Shown one piece after another: positions 1 through 6,837 of a DNA stretch of 64,000 bases. The first letter of the stretch is position 1; each line of letters begins with the position of its first letter. Source of the stretch: Ostreococcus lucimarinus CCE9901. Taxonomy: Eukaryota; Chlorophyta; Mamiellophyceae; Mamiellales; Bathycoccaceae. Under the pieces are notes generated by a model. That model did not search any database. It was not told the DNA's origin and was given only the letters and a program-made list of their open reading frames with translations. The position numbers and the translations under genes are program-made. The stretch lies in contig NC_009364.1 of NCBI RefSeq assembly GCF_000092065.1, positions 372,001 through 436,000 on the forward strand, in the 5' to 3' direction.

Positions 1-1346
1 TCGCGTCGCGCTAAGTCGTCTGTGATCACCGCCGCGGCTAAGGCGTAATCGGAATCGTTCGCCATCGCCACGACTTCCGTTTCAGAGGCGAACGTCTTGA
101 CGCACATCACCGGGCCAAAAATTTCTTCTCGCCACACTTCCGCATCCATAGGGACGTCGACGAATACCGTGGGTTCGAGATAGAACCCCTCTCGACAGTC
201 CGGATCGCTCGGTTTCTTGCCGCCCGTCAAAAGCGTGTATCCCTTGCGCTTCGCGCGTTCGACCATTTTCATCACCTTTTTGTACTGCCCTTCGCTCACG
301 AGCGGGCCGAGGCGACACCCCTTGACGAGTGGGTTGCCGTACGGAATGGCTTCCGCAGCCTCCTTGAGACGCGCTAAGAACTTCTCTCGAATGCGCTCGT
401 GAATGAAGACGCGCGACGTCGCGCTGCAGATCTGACCATTCGTCCAGAAACACCCAAACAGAGCCCACTCCACCGCCTTTTCCAAATCGCAGTCGTCGAA
501 AATGACCAACGCGCTCTTGCCGCCCAATTCCAACGATACGGGCTTGACATCTTTCGCGCACGCGCTCATGATGATGCGGCCGGTTTGCAACGAGCCAGTG
601 AACGATATTTTATCCACACCCTTGTGTGCGCACAGCGCAGCGCCAGCCTCGTCGCCTCGCCCCGTGACTACGTTGAACGCCCCCGGCGGCAACCCTGCTT
701 CGACGCACACGTCCCCCAACACCTGACACGTCAAGCTCGCGAGCTCACTCGGTTTCAGCACCACCGCACATCCACTCGCGAGCGCGGGCGCGACTTTCCA
801 CGTCGCCATGAGCAACGGATAGTTCCAAGGCGTGATCAAACCGATCACCCCCAGCGCCTCGCGTCGCAACCGTCCCGCGAACTCGTCCATGGGTAACTTC
901 ACATCCTCCTCCGCGTACGCCTTATCCCCGAACACTTCATCGCACCGATCGGCGTAATAATCAAAGCACGCGCTGACATCATCGATATCCCACTCGCTCT
1001 CCTCGATCGGCTTCCCCGCGTCCAGCGTCTCCAGCTCGGCGAGCGCGCGTTTCCGCCGTTCGATCCCTCTCGCAATCCCCCGCAGCACCCGCGACCTTTC
1101 GCGCCCCGGCGTGGCGCTCCACACCTTATATCCCTTGCGCGCCGCCCGCACCGCGTCGTCGATCATCGCGCGATCGCCCGCACCGACGGCACCGATGTTT
1201 TTATTGTCGTGCGGGTTCACCACCGGCAGCGTCCTCGCGGCACCGCCGAGCGCCTGCGCCTGCGCCGCAGCCTGCGGCGCGCGCACCCACGCGTTATTAA
1301 TAAATTGTTCCACCCGTCCGCATCGTCCCGGCGGCGGCGCGGCCAT
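1..1346 (-). CDS. Aminoaldehyde/betaine aldehyde dehydrogenase (ALDH10), C-terminus cut by window edge
   Basis: An NAD-dependent aldehyde dehydrogenase, 448 residues visible from the start codon at 1346; the C-terminus lies beyond base 1. The catalytic motif FGCFWTNGQICSATSR with nucleophile Cys307, and the general-base motif ELGGKS with Glu273, are in one frame, and the long FWTNGQICS stretch is a hallmark of plant ALDH10. ALDH10 enzymes oxidise 4-aminobutanal to GABA, 3-aminopropanal to beta-alanine and, in some species, betaine aldehyde to glycine betaine; which substrate is used cannot be read here. The N-terminus has no clear targeting peptide. It is head-to-head with a GABA transaminase, only 41 bp separating the start codons, which favours the GABA-forming role. 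No intron is needed. Confidence 0.93.
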   Translation of the reverse strand, partial: MAAPPPGRCGRVEQFINNAWVRAPQAAAQAQALGGAARTLPVVNPHDNKNIGAVGAGDRAMIDDAVRAARKGYKVWSATPGRERSRVLRGIARGIERRKRALAELETLDAGKPIEESEWDIDDVSACFDYYADRCDEVFGDKAYAEEDVKLPMDEFAGRLRREALGVIGLITPWNYPLLMATWKVAPALASGCAVVLKPSELASLTCQVLGDVCVEAGLPPGAFNVVTGRGDEAGAALCAHKGVDKISFTGSLQTGRIIMSACAKDVKPVSLELGGKSALVIFDDCDLEKAVEWALFGCFWTNGQICSATSRVFIHERIREKFLARLKEAAEAIPYGNPLVKGCRLGPLVSEGQYKKVMKMVERAKRKGYTLLTGGKKPSDPDCREGFYLEPTVFVDVPMDAEVWREEIFGPVMCVKTFASETEVVAMANDSDYALAAAVITDDLARR

Positions 1347-1387
1347 CGTCGCGCGCGCGCGAGTGTCGGGACACTTTTCGCGAAAAA
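1347..1387. promoter_or_regulatory. 41-bp divergent intergenic region of ALDH10 and GABA transaminase
   Basis: The two start codons face away from each other across 41 bp, so promoter and 5' leader elements of each gene must overlap the other or its coding region. No TATA-like element is visible. Shared regulation is an inference from the spacing. Confidence 0.5.
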
Positions 1388-2923
1388 GTGAAAAAGCGCA
1401 CCGCCGCACTGTCGGCCGCGATGCTCGCGCGCGCGCTCGAGCGATGCGCGCGACGACGCGCGCGCGAGGCGATTTCGCGCGCGTCGCGCGACGCGCGCGC
1501 GTCGACGCGCGCGTCGTCGTCGTCGTCGCGCGCGGGGACGTCGAACGGTGAACCAGCCGCCCCGGTGGTGCGGACGCCCATCCCGGGACCGGCGTCGCGA
1601 CGCGCCGTGGAAGCGCTCAGCGCGCACGCGGACGTGGGGTCGATACGATACTTCGTCGACGTCGACGCTTCGCGCGGGAATTACGTCGTCGACGCGGATG
1701 GGAACGCGGTGCTGGACCTGTACGCGCACATCGCGTCGCTGCCGGTGGGATACAACCACGAAAAGATGCTCGCGGCGATGCGAGACGAAGCGAACGTGGG
1801 GATTCTCGCGCACCGACCGGCGCTGGGGAATAACCCACCGATCGGATGGGACGACAGAGTGGCGCGAACGCTCATGCGAGTGGCGCCGAAAGGGTTGACG
1901 CGCGCGACGACGATGGCGTGCGGGGCGTGCGCGAACGAACACGCGATGAAGGCGGTATTCATAAGCGCGGCGAACGCGCGGCGGGGCGGACGCGAGATAA
2001 GCGAGGAAGAAAAGGTGAGCTGTCTGACGAATCAAGCGCCCGGGTCGCCGGGATTTAAAGTTTTGTCGTTCGATGGTGCGTTTCACGGACGGACGGCGGC
2101 GTGTCTGTCGCTGACGCACACAAAGTGGATTCACAAGCTTGATTTCCCGACGTTTGACTGGCCGTCGTGCCCGTTTCCGAAATTAAAGTACCCACTGGAT
2201 AAATTTGAGCGAGAAAACGCCGAAGAGGAGGCGCGGTGTCTCGCTGAAGTCGAGAAGGCGTTGACGCGAGATCGAGACGTCGTCGCGGTGATCGTCGAGC
2301 CCATGCAAGCGGAGGGCGGCGATAATCACGCGAGCGCGGATTTTTTCCGAAAGCTTCGCGCTTTGACGAAGAGAGAAAACGTCCGCATGATCGTCGATGA
2401 GGTGCAGACTGGGTGTGGATCGAGTGGGACGTTTTGGGCGCACGAAGCTTGGGGATTAGAACATCCGCCGGACATTGTGACGTTTAGCAAAAAAATGCAA
2501 ATCGCGGGATTCTACGCGGCCGCGGATCTCGCGCCCGAGCTCCCGTACCGCATCTTCAACACGTGGATGGGTGATCCAGCAAAGCTCATTCAGCTCGAGG
2601 TTGTCCTCGATTGCATAGAAGAGCATCATTTATTGGACGTCGTGAAATCCGCCGGCGAGACGCTCTTGAATGGGTTGCGCGAGTTACAGGAGAAATATCC
2701 GAGCATTCTCGCCAATGCGCGGGGCGTGGGCACGCTTGTCGCCATCGATTGCGATACATCCGCGCGCAGGGACGCGCTGTTGCACGCACTCTTGCAAAAA
2801 GGTGTCGACATCGGCGGGTGCGGCTCGGCGACCATTCGCGCGCGTCCGGGGCTCTTGTTTACTTCGGCGCACGCGGGGGTGTTTTTAGAGCGGTTCGAGC
2901 GAGTCCTCGCTGCTGAAATGTAG
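1388..2923 (+). CDS. 4-aminobutyrate transaminase, mitochondrial, Fe-S (animal/fungal) type
   Basis: A class-III (Aminotran_3) PLP transaminase of 511 aa that converts GABA plus 2-oxoglutarate to succinic semialdehyde plus glutamate. The motif MACGACANEHAMK puts two cysteines, Cys178 and Cys181, in the CxxC arrangement that in pig GABA-T binds a [2Fe-2S] cluster at the dimer interface. The PLP lysine is in VTFSKKM (Lys368, the first of the pair) and the acidic motif MIVDEVQTG precedes it. The first 55 residues are rich in Arg, Ala and Ser and look like a mitochondrial presequence; Met12 is another possible start. This family is the animal/fungal UGA1 type, not the pyruvate-using POP2 enzyme of land plants. 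It diverges from ALDH10. Confidence 0.93.
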   Translation: MKKRTAALSAAMLARALERCARRRAREAISRASRDARASTRASSSSSRAGTSNGEPAAPVVRTPIPGPASRRAVEALSAHADVGSIRYFVDVDASRGNYVVDADGNAVLDLYAHIASLPVGYNHEKMLAAMRDEANVGILAHRPALGNNPPIGWDDRVARTLMRVAPKGLTRATTMACGACANEHAMKAVFISAANARRGGREISEEEKVSCLTNQAPGSPGFKVLSFDGAFHGRTAACLSLTHTKWIHKLDFPTFDWPSCPFPKLKYPLDKFERENAEEEARCLAEVEKALTRDRDVVAVIVEPMQAEGGDNHASADFFRKLRALTKRENVRMIVDEVQTGCGSSGTFWAHEAWGLEHPPDIVTFSKKMQIAGFYAAADLAPELPYRIFNTWMGDPAKLIQLEVVLDCIEEHHLLDVVKSAGETLLNGLRELQEKYPSILANARGVGTLVAIDCDTSARRDALLHALLQKGVDIGGCGSATIRARPGLLFTSAHAGVFLERFERVLAAEM

Positions 2924-2938
2924 TCATTTTTATTCAAT

Positions 2939-3868
2939 CTATTGAACTCTGTAGATCATCGAACCCGTGCGCCTGGCGACGTCTTCGGGAGATTCCACCG
3001 CTTCTAAAGCCGCAAACACGGCACGCACGGTGTTGTGCGGATGGTGACTGCCGTGAATCTTCGCTTTGATGTTTTTAATACCCGCCAGCGTGCAAATCGC
3101 CTCCACGGTGTCGTTCGCCACGATCCCGTCTCCGCTCGGCGCGGGTAACATCACGCAAATCGTCTTACAGTATTTTCCCCTCACCTCGTGATAAATCGTG
3201 TGATCCTCGAAGCGTTGCACGTACGTCAACGACCTCGCCGCCTTGCGATACGCCTTATCGATCGCCATCCCCACATCCGCGCCTTTACCCGTGGCGAACC
3301 CGATGACGCCATCACCGTTCCCCACGACCACCATGGCGGTGAAATTCGTCAAATCGCCTCCCTTGGTTACCTTTGTCGTCCTGTTGACGTCGATGACGCG
3401 CGTCTGGAGCGCTCGCCGCTGGCGTCCGCCCTCGTTTTCGTCCCCACCATCTCCACCAACGTCCGCGTCCACGCGTCCTTTCAGCGCTAAATTCAGTAAG
3501 AATCGCTTTCGTTTATTCGGCGCGTTTTCGAATCGTTCGAACAGCGCCTCGTACTGTCGCCGCAGCGCCTCGTCTTCGTCTTCGTCGCCGTCCCGACCGC
3601 CTGAGCTCGAGCTCGAGCTCGCACCCGCGTCGCTCGACGCCGCGAATCCCCGTCGCGCGCCCGCGAACGCGTCACGACGGTTGTGATCACGCGTTCGCGC
3701 GTCCGCGCCGACGCCGATCGTCCGCGCGCGCGTCGTCGTGGCCGGCATCGTTCTCCCGGCTTCGAGCGACGCCGTCGCAAAGGTTGCCGACGACGACGCG
3801 CACGCGGTCGCCGCGCGCGCGCGCGCGGCGAGGGAAGTCGCGAACGTTTTCACGGCGCTGCGTGACAT
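2939..3868 (-). CDS. Mitochondrial small-subunit ribosomal protein uS5m
   Basis: Residues from about 170 onward form a ribosomal S5 unit. An N-terminal double-stranded-RNA-binding part has TNFTAMVVVGNGDGVIGFATG followed by a basic helix, and the C-terminal S5 fold has IKAKIHGSHHPHNTVRAVF. Bacterial S5 lines the mRNA entry and decoding-accuracy region of the small subunit. The 309-aa protein starts at Met (3868), giving MSRSAVKTFATSLAARARA, a plausible mitochondrial presequence; the frame stays open up to 3988, but that part looks like leader. A low-complexity acidic/serine linker separates presequence and domain. The gene is convergent with the GABA transaminase, with 15 bp between stop codons. 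Confidence 0.88.
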   Translation of the reverse strand: MSRSAVKTFATSLAARARAATACASSSATFATASLEAGRTMPATTTRARTIGVGADARTRDHNRRDAFAGARRGFAASSDAGASSSSSSGGRDGDEDEDEALRRQYEALFERFENAPNKRKRFLLNLALKGRVDADVGGDGGDENEGGRQRRALQTRVIDVNRTTKVTKGGDLTNFTAMVVVGNGDGVIGFATGKGADVGMAIDKAYRKAARSLTYVQRFEDHTIYHEVRGKYCKTICVMLPAPSGDGIVANDTVEAICTLAGIKNIKAKIHGSHHPHNTVRAVFAALEAVESPEDVARRTGSMIYRVQ

Positions 3869-4004
3869 CGTTCGAGCGCGCGCGCGGGGCAGCGCGCCGT
3901 CGAGTGCGGCGCGATCGAGAATGAAGGGTTTTTTGAAGCCTTGGCGCGACGCGCGGCTCGACGATGTTACAAGAAGAATAAGAATCAAGTGCTGGTGTGA
4001 GACG

Positions 4005-5723
4005 TCACGGAGCGAGAAGCTCGGACGCGAGGAAGTTGACGAAAGCGCGGGTGTCGTAATGCGCGACTTTGGCGCCGCTGGGGGATGGGACGGGGATGGA
4101 ATCGCACTCGTGAACGGCGACGCCCATCGCGGCGAGCGCGTCGACGTCGACGGTGATGCCTCCGTTCTTGGGGTATACGACGTCGGTGATCAGTTCTTTG
4201 ACGTCAAAGTTGGTTTCAGCGGCGGTGTAACGCATGTTGACGGCATCGACGACGGCGCGAACGATTTCGCTGGCTGTCATCGTGCCAGTCTCGCGATCGA
4301 GCGAACCGTTGAGCATGAGAAGTTTTTTGGATGTGGAGCTCGCGATGCATTGCGCCATGCCTTTCAGGCCGACGTTGGGGATGATTGAGGTATAGAGCGA
4401 GCCCATACCGTACAAGATGGCGTCGCAATCCGTGATGTTTTCCAGCACCGTGGGGTTCGGTTTTGGCTGCACCTCAAAGTTGTCGTCCGCCGGATCGAGA
4501 CTCGAGGCGTAAAAGACGCGCTTGATGGGCGACTCCAACGGATCATACGCGGTGACGACTTTATCGACGTCCCAAACACTTAAAGGCGTGTCGGCGATGT
4601 CGACGAAGCGCGACTTCAACAGTTCGCCGGCGTCGATGAGGCTGCCGCTCGCGAGCGCCGAGCGCACGCTCTTGAAACCTCCCGAACTTTGTTGCAACCC
4701 GCCCCACATCTCGTGCGCCTCCGTCTTCGGCACTTCGCCCAATTCCAGAACTTTCGTCCAAAATTCTTTGCTCACGACGTCCGGGCTCTTGCGCGCGGAT
4801 GACGATGACATGGAGACTTCCTTTGAAAACTTTTTGCTGTCGATGGACGGGTGTGAAATTTCATTCTGCCCGCGGAGAATCGTCCCGTTCATGAGCTCAG
4901 CCGCGAGATTTACGCGCTCGTTTTCCTTGTGCAAAAGGCACGGCACGATGTGCGTGTCGTCTGGAATGCGACTGACGCGAGAGTACAAGAAAATGGCCGC
5001 ATCCATCGAGCGAAAGAATAGTCGCGCGCCGGCGAAGAAGAAGTTTCCGATTGACCCGTTGACGAAATCAAACCTCTCCTTGATCGGCTTGGACGTCACT
5101 TCTTGATGAAAGTGCACCAAGAACCGGCGAATGATGTTCGCGTAGTCCTGTCCGATGCCTTCCCACAGCTCGTGATCGCCCTCTTGAATCTTGTACCACT
5201 CGTCTCGAGCGAGCGCGCTATCCGTCGGATGCAGACGGTGCCCGAGCAGCGCCTTGACCGCCACCGCCTCGGGCGTGGACTCATCCGTCACCCTCAGACA
5301 CCGCGATCGCAGATCACCCACCGCGGGCCCACCCAACACGCGCACGATCTCGCTCGTGGACCCACCGTTATCGCTCACGGGTATCACGTGCGTCACCTTT
5401 TGCGTCAACTCGCTCAGCTCCACCGCGATCACGTTCATCGCCGTCCCTCCCGAAAACACCACCACCTTTGGCGCCGAATCCGCGCGCGCCTCGAAATCGT
5501 TCACTCGCACCGCGACTCGCCTCTCGCCGCGTCCCTCGCGCGTCTCCGTCTCCGTCTCCGTCTCCGTCTCCGTCGCCGCCGCGTCGCCGTCGTTCCGCGT
5601 ATCCACCACCGACGCCCGTCCCCGCGCGCATCTCCCCCCCCTCCCGCGCGCCCGCGTTTCACCACCGCGCGCGCGCCGTCTCGCGACCGTCGCGCCTCTC
5701 CCCATCACCGCGCCGCGCGCCAT
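4005..5723 (-). CDS. CofD/YvcK-like (UPF0052) protein, probably plastid-targeted
   Basis: A 572-aa protein of the CofD/GlmR superfamily. The phosphate/nucleotide-binding start VVVFSGGTAMNVIAVEL lies near residue 85 and is followed by VIPVSDNGGSTSEIVRVLGG, the family signature. Later motifs NGSIGNFFFAGARLFF and ILYGMGSLYTSIIPN are also conserved. Archaeal CofD transfers phospholactate in F420 synthesis; bacterial YvcK/GlmR instead regulates carbon and cell-wall metabolism. Plants and algae have a plastid-type member of unknown reaction, so the substrate is not assigned. The first 70 residues are basic and contain five Thr-Glu repeats encoded by a hexanucleotide microsatellite. It diverges from eIF3j. 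Confidence 0.8.
   Translation of the reverse strand: MARGAVMGRGATVARRRARGGETRARGRGGRCARGRASVVDTRNDGDAAATETETETETETREGRGERRVAVRVNDFEARADSAPKVVVFSGGTAMNVIAVELSELTQKVTHVIPVSDNGGSTSEIVRVLGGPAVGDLRSRCLRVTDESTPEAVAVKALLGHRLHPTDSALARDEWYKIQEGDHELWEGIGQDYANIIRRFLVHFHQEVTSKPIKERFDFVNGSIGNFFFAGARLFFRSMDAAIFLYSRVSRIPDDTHIVPCLLHKENERVNLAAELMNGTILRGQNEISHPSIDSKKFSKEVSMSSSSARKSPDVVSKEFWTKVLELGEVPKTEAHEMWGGLQQSSGGFKSVRSALASGSLIDAGELLKSRFVDIADTPLSVWDVDKVVTAYDPLESPIKRVFYASSLDPADDNFEVQPKPNPTVLENITDCDAILYGMGSLYTSIIPNVGLKGMAQCIASSTSKKLLMLNGSLDRETGTMTASEIVRAVVDAVNMRYTAAETNFDVKELITDVVYPKNGGITVDVDALAAMGVAVHECDSIPVPSPSGAKVAHYDTRAFVNFLASELLAP
5545..5575 (-). repeat. In-frame hexanucleotide microsatellite encoding Thr-Glu repeats
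   Basis: About five tandem copies of a CGTCTC-type hexamer (plus strand) lie in the N-terminal extension of the CofD-like gene and encode alternating Thr and Glu. Because the unit is six bases, copy-number change would keep the frame. Confidence 0.75.
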
Positions 5724-6044
5724 CGCGCCGCCCCGCGCCCGCCCGCGAATCCCCGCGCGTCGTCGATGAATCCCGTCTCCGTCGCGTCACCGTCGTCCCG
5801 ACGACGTCGCCGCGCGCCCCGTTCGACGTCCCGCGTCGTCCCGCGTCGTCCCGCGTCCGCGTCGCGACGCCGTCGTCCGCGCGGTCGCCGCCGCGTCGAC
5901 GATTGATGATTCATTCGCGATTCGCATCCATCGCGCGACCCGTAAGTTTCGCGAAATCACGCGCGCTCAGAGCCGAAATCATCCCTAGGGTTCGGGCGAC
6001 GCCGCGCGACGCCCTCGATTGCGCGTCGCGGCGACGACGCGACG
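5724..6044. promoter_or_regulatory. Divergent intergenic region, CofD-like / eIF3j
   Basis: About 320 bp between two divergent start codons. It is dominated by CG-rich, CGTC-type low complexity, with a somewhat less GC-rich patch from about 5900 to 5990. Several long frames cross it but none looks coding. I see no RNA gene or clear core-promoter motif. Confidence 0.4.
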
Positions 6045-6749
6045 ATGAGCGACGACGACGCCGGGTGGGACGACGACGACTACGAGGTCCCCGACCTGAC
6101 GCGCGTCGGAATCAGAGCAGCCGCGACCGAGGACAAGTTCGCGGACGAGGACGCGGAGACGGCGGAGGAGGTCGCGGCGCGCGAGGCGAAGGCGAGGGCG
6201 GACGCCCAGGCGCGCGCGGCGCAGAGCGCGCGGACGAAGGCGAAGGCGGCGGTGAAGACGCGCGTGGCGTACGACGACGACGCGCTGGACGATCCGGTGG
6301 CGGAGAAGGCGCGACGACAGCGGTTGGTGGAGGAGGCGGATTTGAGGGCGGCGCGCGAGCTCTTCGGCGACGCGGAGGTGAAGTTGGACGAGTTCGAACC
6401 GAAGAGTAAGGGGGAGTTTGAGAAGTTTGGGAGCGCGATCGCGTATAAATACTTGACGTCGAGGAGTGAGAGTGGGTTTTACACCGCGGGGTTGAAGGCG
6501 CTGTTGAGAGTGGCGATGCGGGACTTGACGGCGGCGGAGGCGAAGGACGTGGAGACGCAGGTGGTGGCGACGCGCACGGAAAAGGTGAAGAAGGAGAAGT
6601 CCGACGCCGAGGCGGCGAAAAAACTCGCGAGTGGGTCGAAGAAGGGTAAGGGCAAATTCTTGAACGCCGGGTCCAAGGGCGGGGACTCGGGCTTGGACGA
6701 TTACAAGTACGACGTCGCGAGTCCGGACGACGATTACGATTTCATGTGA
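6045..6749 (+). CDS. Translation initiation factor eIF3 subunit j
   Basis: A 234-aa highly charged protein. The acidic start MSDDDAGWDDDDYEVPD is followed by a long Lys/Ala/Glu helical middle part and the conserved segment FEKFGSAIAYKYLTSRSESG, then FYTAGLKALLRVAMRDL. It ends in a Lys/Gly-rich tail with acidic LDDYKYDVASPDDDYDF. This matches eIF3j/HCR1, a loosely attached eIF3 subunit that binds near the 40S decoding centre and helps initiation-complex assembly and ribosome recycling. Length is typical of the family. The short 3' gap contains an A/T-rich stretch with repeated ACAC/TATA that could serve 3' end formation. Confidence 0.88.
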   Translation: MSDDDAGWDDDDYEVPDLTRVGIRAAATEDKFADEDAETAEEVAAREAKARADAQARAAQSARTKAKAAVKTRVAYDDDALDDPVAEKARRQRLVEEADLRAARELFGDAEVKLDEFEPKSKGEFEKFGSAIAYKYLTSRSESGFYTAGLKALLRVAMRDLTAAEAKDVETQVVATRTEKVKKEKSDAEAAKKLASGSKKGKGKFLNAGSKGGDSGLDDYKYDVASPDDDYDFM

Positions 6750-6837
6750 TCGCGCCGCTCGCCGACGATGAACGCGGACGAACACTGGAATATACACACG
6801 AATATATTACACACACACGCGCATCTAGTATAGTATG

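Noticed and set aside
5103-6409. Long plus-strand frames (267-313 codons) over the CofD-like 5' end and eIF3j
   Set aside because: Pure Arg/Ser/Pro low complexity in the wrong frame of two well-supported genes.
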